From: a virus
DNA: 30,176 nucleotides
IMG/VR virus record: IMGVR_UViG_3300009180_000147
Location: 1-30,176 of that record
Direction: 5' to 3' (one strand)
Shown: in pieces, positions 7,247 through 13,530 of the stretch
Layout: each line of letters begins with the position of its first letter
Numbering within the stretch: position 1 is the stretch's first letter
Notes under the pieces: generated by a model
Told to the model about the DNA's origin: nothing
The model's database searches: none
The model's input: only the letters and a program-made list of their open reading frames with translations
Program-made: the position numbers and the translations under genes

Positions 7247-7845
7247 CGGTCGGACTCCTCACGTAGCAGCAGCGAGCAACCGTGCTGGCCCTGCTGATCA
7301 AACCACGCCGCCACCTCGCGGATCGCGGCGCGGGCTTCAGGTGTCCAGTCTTCGATGTTGCCGTTGCCTTCTGCCGTAAAAATCGCGTCCGCCACCCTCT
7401 CCACCAACCCCCCGGCAGGCGCGACCGGTGGGGCGGGCTGGGCGGCGGAGCGGCCCCAATGCTCCAGCGCCTCGCCGATCAGCGCAGTTAATTGGCACTG
7501 GGTCACGGCAAGCCAACCGTTGGGCCAATCAGGGCGGCTATCAATCCACCGGTCGATTGCACCATCGCCGTCGTCTGTTTCCGGCACTGGCGGGGCGGCC
7601 TCGGGGGTGGGGGCAATTCGGTCAGCGATCTTTGAAGCCCACCACAGCTGGGCGGCTTCGTACTGGCGGCCCAGGTTGTAGACGGCGCGGATGGCGGGGC
7701 CAAAGTCACGTCCTGGAGCGTCGTTGTAGACCTTGCACAGCTCCTCATCCGTGGCCACCGGGGCGGCCTCGGGGGTGGGGGCAATTCGGTCATCAACGGC
7801 GGCGGACTGGCGCAGCCAGGCCAGGTTCTGGGGAGTGATGCTCAT
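7243..7845 (-). CDS. Hypothetical protein with duplicated IAPTPEAAP linker
   Basis: A protein of 200 residues in modules separated by proline/alanine linkers. The linker DRIAPTPEAAP occurs twice, backed by a 33-bp DNA repeat. Modules include TDEELCKVYNDAPGRDFG with AIRAVYNLGRQYEAAQLW, a segment with LTALIGEALEHWGRS, and a C-terminal part (LVERVADAIFTAEGNGNIEDW) followed by a charged end. I chose ATG 7845 because it overlaps the stop of 7842-8006 (ATGA) and follows AGGTGA; the frame stays open further upstream. It seems to be assembled from small exchangeable modules. Function unknown. Confidence 0.75.
   Translation of the reverse strand: MSITPQNLAWLRQSAAVDDRIAPTPEAAPVATDEELCKVYNDAPGRDFGPAIRAVYNLGRQYEAAQLWWASKIADRIAPTPEAAPPVPETDDGDGAIDRWIDSRPDWPNGWLAVTQCQLTALIGEALEHWGRSAAQPAPPVAPAGGLVERVADAIFTAEGNGNIEDWTPEARAAIREVAAWFDQQGQHGCSLLLREESDR
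7592..7792 (-). repeat. 33-bp direct repeat inside the linker gene
   Basis: Positions 7592-7624 and 7760-7792 are identical over 33 bp and encode the linker TDRIAPTPEAAP in the same frame, 168 bp (56 codons) apart. Exact identity at DNA level suggests that modules between the linkers can be duplicated or lost by recombination. Confidence 0.85.
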
Positions 7846-8006
7846 GGCTTCACCTGGCAGCGCTGCAGCGCAGGGGCCACATCGCGTTGATGCAGTCGCT
7901 TCTGCGCCTCGTCTAGCATCGCAATGGCATAGGCCAGCAGTACCACCCCAAGAAGGCACAGGACGAACTGGACGGTGGCTGCAGGTCGGTCAGGTCGGTA
8001 AGTCAT
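7842..8006 (-). CDS. Small single-span membrane protein
   Basis: A protein of 54 residues with one clear membrane helix near residues 11-30 (VQFVLCLLGVVLLAYAIAML) and a charged C-terminus (DEAQKRLHQRDV). The chosen start is ATG 8006 (MTYRPDRP), just inside the end of the upstream gene (17-bp overlap). It lacks a clear Shine-Dalgarno. The stop overlaps the next ATG (ATGA). It could be a spanin- or superinfection-related protein, but nothing specific supports that. Confidence 0.65.
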   Translation of the reverse strand: MTYRPDRPAATVQFVLCLLGVVLLAYAIAMLDEAQKRLHQRDVAPALQRCQVKP

Positions 8007-8547
8007 GGGAGTCTTCGAGTAGCGGTGTTTCGTCGCCTGGTTCAAAGCGCATCTGGCTGCCATTGGCGGCAGTCCAGCGCTTCAGTTCCTCAGGCGTTTG
8101 CCAGTAGGAATGGGACGGATCGGTGCTGCTCAGCAGGGACTGGGCCTGCATGGGCAGCAGCTGCAGTTGCTGCGGTGTCGGCTGCAGAAACGGCGGCAGA
8201 TCGGGCTTGAACCCCCAGGAGCGGTTGGCCAGGCCCGCCTCGGCCCGGTACAGCGGGGCCACCAGCTCGCGCCAGGGCGGCACGGTGCGGAACCCATTGC
8301 CGGTGGCGGCCTGCACCCACTGCTCACAGCACCAAAGGAACTGCCGATCGGACACCTCGGGGAAGGCGTCGGTGAAGCTGGCCAACTTGACCAGGGCGAC
8401 ACCTTCACTCCAGCGATCCGACTCCTTCAGGCGCAGGTGAGAGAACAGGATCTCGCACCCCATGAAGAAGGCCTCGGGACGGAGCATGGCGACTGGCTTC
8501 TGCGGCTCCGGTGCGCGACCGATGCCGGCAAGGTCAAGCCGATCCAC
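7990..8547 (-). CDS. Hypothetical protein in metabolism block
   Basis: A protein of 185 residues. I chose the GTG at 8547 because an AAGGAGG Shine-Dalgarno lies 10 bp upstream in the end of the preceding gene; ATG 8487 (MLRPEAFFMG) is an alternative. Visible segments are FSHLRLKESDRWSEG, FPEVSDRQFLWCCEQWV (about 64-80), PPWRELVAPLYRAEAGL and WGFKPDLPPFLQ, then a glutamine/leucine-rich end. The tryptophan-rich WRELVxPLYRAEAGLANRSWG is reminiscent of phage or plasmid replication-associated proteins, though I cannot name a family. Being next to the zinc-ribbon protein, it might take part in replication, which otherwise lacks enzymes here. Confidence 0.75.
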   Translation of the reverse strand: MDRLDLAGIGRAPEPQKPVAMLRPEAFFMGCEILFSHLRLKESDRWSEGVALVKLASFTDAFPEVSDRQFLWCCEQWVQAATGNGFRTVPPWRELVAPLYRAEAGLANRSWGFKPDLPPFLQPTPQQLQLLPMQAQSLLSSTDPSHSYWQTPEELKRWTAANGSQMRFEPGDETPLLEDSHDLPT

Positions 8548-9160
8548 AGTTCCCTCCTCCTTGGAGAATCGCCAGGGCCCCGGCCAGCCCCTGGCTCTGC
8601 GGCTGGAATCCGCCTTGTCGTGGTGGCTTGGCCAGCAAGTCCTTGCAGTAATTGGGGTTGAGGGCCTGCCAGCCGTGCTCGATGCCGGCATTGGTCAGCA
8701 CCACTTGCTGCCAGTGCGGCAGCTTCTTCACCCGTTCTGCCGAATTGGTGAAGGCCCGCTCGGTCCAGGCTGCAGCGGTGCCGTGCTTGGAGCGCCGGCT
8801 GTTGTTCCACCATTCGAGCAGCAGCTGGCATACGTCCGGGGGGATCCCCAGGAGCTGGTCGGCCACCTGCTCCAGGGTTATGGGGTGAAACCTTGAAGCT
8901 GCCGGCCTGGCCCGCTGCGGACGTTGTTCCGTCGTGCGAACAACGGCCGGGCCGGGAACATTGGGCAGCTCGGGCCCAGCGTGTCCCGTCCATTCCCGCA
9001 GTTCGTTGTCAAACCTGTCGATTCGCTCCGTGGTTGTCCATCTGGTGGCGCAGTTCTTGCAAACACGCCGCCGTTTGAGCGAGTCCTCGTTGGTCGTTAC
9101 CGTGCAGCGCTTTGTTTCGATGATGAAATTGCTGGTCAAATTGCACTTGGGGCAGCGCAT
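8534..9160 (-). CDS. Zinc-ribbon (NrdR-type) DNA-associated protein
   Basis: A protein of 208 residues. Residues 1-45 form a zinc ribbon with C3, C6, C34 and C37 in the arrangement MRCPKC...LKRRRVCKNCATRWTTTE. This closely resembles the N-terminal ribbon of the regulator NrdR, but no ATP-cone follows. After a proline/arginine linker the C-terminal part (about 100-180) has LLEWWNNSRRSKHG, AERVKKLPHWQQVVL and AGIEHGWQALNPNYCKDLL, a helical domain I cannot name. Start ATG 9160 overlaps the upstream stop (TGATG). Lying with SSB, resolvase and exonuclease, it may be a DNA-binding replication or transcription factor; this is inference. Confidence 0.75.
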   Translation of the reverse strand: MRCPKCNLTSNFIIETKRCTVTTNEDSLKRRRVCKNCATRWTTTERIDRFDNELREWTGHAGPELPNVPGPAVVRTTEQRPQRARPAASRFHPITLEQVADQLLGIPPDVCQLLLEWWNNSRRSKHGTAAAWTERAFTNSAERVKKLPHWQQVVLTNAGIEHGWQALNPNYCKDLLAKPPRQGGFQPQSQGLAGALAILQGGGNCGSA

Positions 9161-9516
9161 CAGATCCTCCAGATCAACTTCAGGTATCGGGCCCATTGGC
9201 CCAGGGTGAGCACCACCACCCACTTGCCACCGCGGAAACGGACGAGGGTGGCGCTGTGGTTGACGCCAAGGTTCTGAGCCTGCTGCTCGGCCTCGGCCGG
9301 CTTGGTGCGGGCAGCTGCAGCGGCGTCGTTCCAGGAGGCGATCTGGATCGCGTGATCCGGCACCCCCTCGATGTCGCCCGTGTCGCCCCCGGCTGCCGTG
9401 GTGCGGCCGGCCCCCAGCTTCCGGCGAGCCGGCGGGTTGAGGCCCAGCAGATCCGTTAGCAGCTGAGCAGCGCTGCGCTCAGCGGCGTCACCTTTGATTT
9501 TCTGCGGGTTGGTCAC
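9160..9516 (-). CDS. Holliday junction resolvase-like nuclease (PD-(D/E)XK type), tentative
   Basis: A protein of 118 residues. The plan fits small Hjc/RecU-like phage resolvases: an N-terminal helix with a glutamate (KGDAAERSAAQLL), a basic glycine-rich loop (ARRKLGAGRTTAAGGDTGDI), then GDIEGVPDHAIQIASW where the metal-binding strand should be. The usual E-x-K is replaced by Q-I-A, so catalytic identity is uncertain; a variant active site is known in this superfamily. T7 has its own resolvase (gp3) at a similar place, after the ssDNA-binding protein. ATG 9516 overlaps the upstream stop (ATGA). Confidence 0.6.
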   Translation of the reverse strand: MTNPQKIKGDAAERSAAQLLTDLLGLNPPARRKLGAGRTTAAGGDTGDIEGVPDHAIQIASWNDAAAAARTKPAEAEQQAQNLGVNHSATLVRFRGGKWVVVLTLGQWARYLKLIWRI

Positions 9517-9854
9517 GTCTCCTCCTTCTCCAAGAGGGAGAACAGGAAGGCGTGAACCACCTCGGCCGATGGGCCAGCCAGCTGCCGTGCCGCCTCCCGT
9601 GCTTCAGCCAGGGTTGGCGGTGGCGGTGGCGGGCTGTGGAGGTTGTCGGCGATGGCGGCGAGAGCCTGCCAAGTGGATAGGCCGCGATCATGAGGCCGGT
9701 ATGACGCCTGCTTCATCGCTTCCCGCAAGAAGGCGGCCATTTGCTTGCGATCGTGCAGGTAGCAGGTGTCCTTAGGAAAACCAACCGCCCACAGGCCAAC
9801 TTCAACGGCTGATTTGGCTTCTGCTGAAAGCTCGGGATATTCAACGTGCTGCAC
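9513..9854 (-). CDS. Hypothetical protein
   Basis: A protein of 113 residues starting at a GTG (9854) with GGAGG six bases upstream. It overlaps the preceding gene by 14 bp and the next by 4 bp. Segments seen: GLWAVGFPKDTCYLHDRKQM, then AAFLREAMKQASYRPHDRGL (together about residues 20-58), a run of six prolines, and a helical C-terminus ending LFSLLEKEET. No family recognised. It is part of the tightly coupled chain from SSB to exonuclease. Confidence 0.72.
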   Translation of the reverse strand: MQHVEYPELSAEAKSAVEVGLWAVGFPKDTCYLHDRKQMAAFLREAMKQASYRPHDRGLSTWQALAAIADNLHSPPPPPPTLAEAREAARQLAGPSAEVVHAFLFSLLEKEET

Positions 9855-10170
9855 AGGGCGCCTCCAGCTGGTACGCCTTCTCCATCAGGTCTTCGTAACG
9901 GTCCCTTGCGGCCGTCAGTTGACCCTGCAGCTCCTCCATCAGCTCGCTTTTCGCTTCGTGGAAACTGTGAAACGTGCAAAGCGCACGTTTTTGCCTCTGG
10001 ACTGGCTGATAGGGGCGGCCAGCTCGGTTGAACTCTTGGGCCGGCTTCAGCCATAGGCAGTGCTCGCTCTCGGCCACCACCGTTACAGGGAAGACCGATG
10101 GGGTGGCTGCCTCAAAGGCCCAGTAGGTGCGGGGCTCCTCGTACTTGGTGACGCTGGATTTCCGTGGCAT
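9841..10170 (-). CDS. Hypothetical protein with C-terminal coiled coil
   Basis: A protein of 109 residues. The N-terminal half is basic/aromatic (YEEPRTYWAFEAATPSVFPV). The C-terminal half is a likely coiled coil (SFHEAKSELMEELQGQLTAA followed by RDRYEDLMEKAYQLE). ATG 10170 overlaps the stop of the ssDNA-binding protein (TGATG), so it is made with it. It might be an SSB partner; there is no direct evidence. Confidence 0.72.
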   Translation of the reverse strand: MPRKSSVTKYEEPRTYWAFEAATPSVFPVTVVAESEHCLWLKPAQEFNRAGRPYQPVQRQKRALCTFHSFHEAKSELMEELQGQLTAARDRYEDLMEKAYQLEAPCAAR

Positions 10171-10802
10171 CAGAAGGGGATCTCCTCGCTACCACCAAAC
10201 AAGTCGGCCTGGGGCTCGCTGGCCTGGAGGGTGCTGGCATCCACGCCAGCCTCGGGGGCGCCAAACACGTCGCTGCTGACGCTGCCGACGTTGTAGGGAA
10301 CGTGGGCCAACACCCGCACCCCCAGCAGGTTCAGGCTGATGCCCTTGCCACCATCAACGTTGTCCCAGAGGTAGTGGCTGTAGGCGATGCGGCACACGCT
10401 GCCGTTGCCGATCGCCATGTTGATGGGCCAGGGGTTGCCTCGGCTGTCCTGCACGATCGGGGTCGGCAGCTCCATGCCGCTGCGGGTCACGGTGTCCCTG
10501 GTGAAGCTGATGCGGGTGAGGCCGGTGGCCTCCTCAGTGCCATCCAGGAGGGTGATGACCTCCTTCTTCCAGGGCCGGCCGTTGGCCCCGTATTTGGCGT
10601 TGCCGCCGAACCGCTCCATGAACGCCTTGTGCAGGCTGCCAATAAAGGCCCTGGCATCGGGGTCTGTTTCGGGGTCGGCCTGCAGCAGCACGATCCCGTA
10701 CTGCATCTTCTCGTTGTTCTTGCCCTGGTTGACGGTCTTGGGCTTGAGGACGTTGGCGAAGATCACCTCGCCAGGCGGGGTGATGAGTGACTCGGTGGCC
10801 AT
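10170..10802 (-). CDS. Single-stranded DNA-binding protein (T7 gp2.5 role, DUF2815-like)
   Basis: A protein of 210 residues. The N-terminal half has ITPPGEVIFANVLKPKTVNQ and QYGIVLLQADPET, a pattern I recognise from phage ssDNA-binding proteins of the DUF2815 type (an OB fold). The C-terminus is an acidic tail ending DLFGGSEEIPF. SSB proteins use this kind of EIPF/DIPF tip to recruit partner proteins. Of several in-frame starts I chose ATG 10802 (MATESLITPP), because the conserved class I element ends directly before it; the frame remains open to 10889. It follows the RNA polymerase gene, as gene 2.5 lies in the T7 early-to-middle region. It heads the coupled gene chain down to the exonuclease. 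Confidence 0.82.
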   Translation of the reverse strand: MATESLITPPGEVIFANVLKPKTVNQGKNNEKMQYGIVLLQADPETDPDARAFIGSLHKAFMERFGGNAKYGANGRPWKKEVITLLDGTEEATGLTRISFTRDTVTRSGMELPTPIVQDSRGNPWPINMAIGNGSVCRIAYSHYLWDNVDGGKGISLNLLGVRVLAHVPYNVGSVSSDVFGAPEAGVDASTLQASEPQADLFGGSEEIPF

Positions 10803-10815
10803 GTGGTCGGGTGAA
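10803..10815 (-). promoter_or_regulatory. Class I element TTCACCCGACCAC
   Basis: A one-base variant of the repeated element TCACCCGACACC, ending directly at the ATG of the ssDNA-binding protein. It is the only copy found in the metabolism block and lies right after the RNA polymerase gene. A further inverted repeat (TGCCCCA 10825-10831 and TGGGGCA 10846-10852) lies upstream of it. Confidence 0.5.
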
Positions 10816-10895
10816 GGTTGGATGTGCCCCATGGATGCAGTGATCTGGGGCATGCCTAGGAACCTACCTACGCAGCGTCGAAGCGTCAACCTGCA

Positions 10896-13256
10896 TCAGC
10901 TGAACGCATAGGGGTTGGTCCCGATCTCCCCCACCGCCAGCTTCCCGACTATCGGAGGCTTTGGCACCTCAACCCCTGACGTGGACTGGATTTCTCGCTG
11001 CAACTTGCCCAGCCAGTTGGGCTGATACATCGCCGCCAGTTCCTCGTGCAGCAGCTTGTGCAACTGGCCGGCCCTGCAGGGGATAGCGGCAAAGCAGTCG
11101 TGATTTGTCAGCACCTGAAACCTCTGCTCACCAGCTCTGCAGATGATCCGCTGGCAGTAGCTCGCGTCAAAACTGTGGATCAGGTTGGCCGTGATTCCCC
11201 TGCTGGTCACCCGTGCCGACAGCTCCCCCGGCGTGGCCCTGGTCGCTGCCCATCGCCGGTTCCCGCTGACCGCCGTTCGCACCGCTGCCCGTTGCTGTTG
11301 CTCGGCCCCCAGCTGCACCGGGAACCCGGTCGGCGTCGTCCACTGCACCGGCTGCTGGGTCTGCACCACCAGGCGGCCAACCTCCCGCAGCCAGGCCTGC
11401 ACTTTTAGGCAGCTGGCCAGCTCCAGCTTCAGCACGGCGTTGATGTGACGGGCCAGGTACTGCGAGGGCTGCACCAGCTCCCGCTCGTACCGGGCCGGGG
11501 AGACATCCTTGGCCGCCTCCAGCTGCAGCGCCAAACCATCGGCCACGCTCCAGAAGCCAGCCCCGTAGATGGTGGTCATGGTGGGCCCCTTCAGTGTCGA
11601 GCGGGTGACCCCCTGCTCCAGCCATTGGGCCGCCTGCCGCTGGTGATGGGGCGGCCCAGCCTCCAGGTCCAGCCGGAGGCGATCCACCACCTTCTCCGCC
11701 ATCAACCCGTACAGATCGGCTGGGGTGTCCCCCGTCAGCCGGGTCATGGCGCCCAGTTTCCCGTCCCTGGTCAGGGCGGCCAGGATCGCCATGCCGGAGG
11801 CATGCTGATCGAGGCGAATCGGGCAACCGATCGGCACCCGTGGATCCACCAGCCACTGGCGCACCGCACGGCATAGCTGCAGGAACTGCCAGGGATCCTT
11901 GGCATCCCTCCACAGATCAACCCGATCCAGGGGATGATCGGCCGCAGCGGTGAGCAGATCGAGGTTCTGTTTCCCCCAGGCCAGGCGATCGGCCCAGGTT
12001 CCTCGCTCCCCCCAGTGGCCGGCGGCGGCCTTCAGCATCCACTCAAACCCCTCCTCCCCTGCCGGTTCCCCCTGCAGTTCGATGGCTGCCTTCTCCCAGT
12101 CGGGCCCCTGGTGGGTGGCCTCACGGTTGGCCGTGTACACCCTGCCCCGCCAGTCCAGTTCGTAGGCGAACCAGCAGGGCTGCCCCTGCAATTCCTTCAG
12201 GGCCGCGATGCTGCGCTGCACCCGCAGCCGCAGCGGTGCGTTCTGCTGCCGGTCGATGCGGGCTTCCATGGCCGCCGCATACCACTCCCGCATCCCTTCC
12301 TTGCCGACCTTCTCAGTGGGCCGCGGCGGGGCCTCCAGCGGCTCACGCTTCACGGGGAACACGTTGACGCCGGAATCCCAGGCCTCCTCCTGGATGGCCA
12401 CCATCGAGGGGTTCACCACCATCTGCTGGGCCTGCAGCTGGTTCACCACGGCCAGCTGCATCGGGATCGCGTCGGCCTCCAGGTGCGGGGCACGCACCAC
12501 CAGCGGCTTGGTGTTGCCCAGGTGCCCACCACCATGCAGATCGGTCCATGGCCGTGGCTGCTCCAGCATCGGCAACCGCTTGGTCGGCAGCTGGCGCAGT
12601 GGCGTGGCCTTGATGATCGCCAGGGCCTCGACGGAGGGCCGCACATCCACCACGGGGCGGCCCTTTCGCTGCCGGCCGACCAGCTGCACCAGCCCGGTGC
12701 TGCCGGCCACCAGATCGAGCAGCAGGGCCCCCACCTCGAACCGATCCTGGGCTGACCATTTCCCAGGCTCGATCCCCATGGTCTGCAGCAACCGGGGATC
12801 GGTGATCTCGGCAGTCGTGTACCTGCGCTTCATCAGTCGCAGGGTTCCCGATCGCTTCTCCTTGAGGGTGGCCCCCCGCACCTCGCGCTCCAGGGCGGTG
12901 CCGATGGCCTGGGCCAGCCGTCGATGCGAGCGGGTCTGGCTGATGCCGTCAATCACCAGGGGCAGGGCCACGCTGACGATGGCCGCCGGCCCGCCACGAC
13001 CCGCCAGGTGCAGCAGCAGGGGCAAAGCGCAGTAGTGCGGGCCCGCCATCGACGGCTTGGCAAGCCACTTGGCCAGCAGCAGTTCCAGGGCATCACGCAC
13101 CGGCTCACCGTGCTGCCGAACCATTGCACCCCCGTATGGGGTTCGGGATTCGCGGGCCCCAGATCGCAGCCGCTGGTGCTGGGCCCGACTCGACTCTTTG
13201 GCCCTGGTTTCCTGTGCTCTCTCCCGCATCAGCTGGGCGGCGGACGCGTCCCCCAT
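10896..13256 (-). CDS. T7-type single-subunit DNA-directed RNA polymerase
   Basis: A protein of 786 residues (T7: 883) that should transcribe the phage genes from its own promoters. Palm motifs are intact: DWRGRVYT (368-375), motif A with D483 in RLDQHASGMAILAAL (T7 D537), motif B RSTLKGPTMTTIYGAGF with K556 and Y564 (T7 K631, Y639), and motif C HD at 719-720 in NHDCFAAIP (T7 D812). The C-terminus ends YAFS, similar to the FAFA end of T7. Most of the shortening is in the N-terminal promoter-binding and finger regions, which may mean altered promoter recognition. The start is ATG 13256 with GAGGT upstream; this start lies inside the first TGCAGACC repeat, so repeat-binding factors could affect its expression. 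Confidence 0.96.
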   Translation of the reverse strand: MGDASAAQLMRERAQETRAKESSRAQHQRLRSGARESRTPYGGAMVRQHGEPVRDALELLLAKWLAKPSMAGPHYCALPLLLHLAGRGGPAAIVSVALPLVIDGISQTRSHRRLAQAIGTALEREVRGATLKEKRSGTLRLMKRRYTTAEITDPRLLQTMGIEPGKWSAQDRFEVGALLLDLVAGSTGLVQLVGRQRKGRPVVDVRPSVEALAIIKATPLRQLPTKRLPMLEQPRPWTDLHGGGHLGNTKPLVVRAPHLEADAIPMQLAVVNQLQAQQMVVNPSMVAIQEEAWDSGVNVFPVKREPLEAPPRPTEKVGKEGMREWYAAAMEARIDRQQNAPLRLRVQRSIAALKELQGQPCWFAYELDWRGRVYTANREATHQGPDWEKAAIELQGEPAGEEGFEWMLKAAAGHWGERGTWADRLAWGKQNLDLLTAAADHPLDRVDLWRDAKDPWQFLQLCRAVRQWLVDPRVPIGCPIRLDQHASGMAILAALTRDGKLGAMTRLTGDTPADLYGLMAEKVVDRLRLDLEAGPPHHQRQAAQWLEQGVTRSTLKGPTMTTIYGAGFWSVADGLALQLEAAKDVSPARYERELVQPSQYLARHINAVLKLELASCLKVQAWLREVGRLVVQTQQPVQWTTPTGFPVQLGAEQQQRAAVRTAVSGNRRWAATRATPGELSARVTSRGITANLIHSFDASYCQRIICRAGEQRFQVLTNHDCFAAIPCRAGQLHKLLHEELAAMYQPNWLGKLQREIQSTSGVEVPKPPIVGKLAVGEIGTNPYAFS

Positions 13257-13328
13257 GCAGACCTCGATGCAGACTCGGTGCAGACCTTGGATGTCTACTG
13301 CACCTCTGCAGAGAGCGGCATGCAGACC
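13256..13328. repeat. TGCAGACC repeats upstream of the RNA polymerase gene
   Basis: TGCAGACC occurs at 13256, 13279 and 13321 and as TGCAGACT at 13268, all in one orientation. Four further copies form the nearby palindrome (13448-13493). Single copies lie at 19204 and 19224 in the control region and at 23056. Iterated sites of this sort suit integrase arm sites, a repressor operator or a replication origin. Confidence 0.7.
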
Positions 13329-13353
13329 AGAAACTCAGTTGCCGCAGATGCTC

Positions 13354-13366
13354 TGCAGGGATGCAA
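13354..13366 (-). promoter_or_regulatory. Class II element TGCAGGGATGCAA before RNA polymerase
   Basis: Identical to the copy at 19352-19364 in the control region. It lies 98 bp upstream of the RNA polymerase ATG, between the attP and the TGCAGACC repeats. It could be a promoter for the polymerase gene. Confidence 0.4.
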
Positions 13367-13378
13367 GGTCAAAAAAAA

Positions 13379-13418
13379 GATTTTAAGTCCGCTGCGTATG
13401 CCATTCCGCCATGCCCCC
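13379..13418 (-). other. attP: 40-bp 5' half of tRNA-Leu(UAA)
   Basis: On the minus strand this stretch reads as a tRNA 5' half: acceptor strand GGGGGCA, TG, D arm GCG-GAATGGCATA-CGC, A, anticodon stem GCGGA, loop CTTAAAA (anticodon TAA, leucine) and two bases of the 3' stem. Identity to a tRNA then stops in a run of T. No 3' half follows, so it is not a functional gene. It lies 112 bp past the stop of the integrase, the place where P-SSP7 keeps its tRNA-Leu att site as I recall. The intact site between phage genes means the sequence is the free, not the integrated, form. Confidence 0.88.
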
Positions 13419-13447
13419 TTCAGTCACCGCAACGCTTTTCAAGGATT

Positions 13448-13493
13448 TAGGTCTGCATGGTCTGCATGTTTTCGTGCAGACCATGCAGACCTA
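13448..13493. repeat. Perfect 19-bp-arm palindrome between attP and integrase
   Basis: Arms 13448-13466 and 13475-13493 are exact reverse complements with an 8-base spacer (TGTTTTCG). Each arm contains two TGCAGACC units (inverted in the left arm: 13450, 13459; direct in the right: 13475, 13484). There is no T-run at the exit, so it is unlikely to be just the integrase terminator. Its repeat content links it to the TGCAGACC array; integrase or excisionase binding, or a replication or repressor site, are the best guesses. Confidence 0.85.
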
Positions 13494-13530
13494 GAGGCCT
13501 TTTCAGCGGGCAGGTAGACGCATCCGCATC

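Noticed and set aside
13379-13418. Functional tRNA gene
   Set aside because: Only the 5' half is present; no T arm or 3' acceptor strand follows.
13256-13493. Possible CRISPR array from TGCAGACC repeats
   Set aside because: Units are only 8 bp, irregularly spaced and in both orientations, with no spacers of even length.
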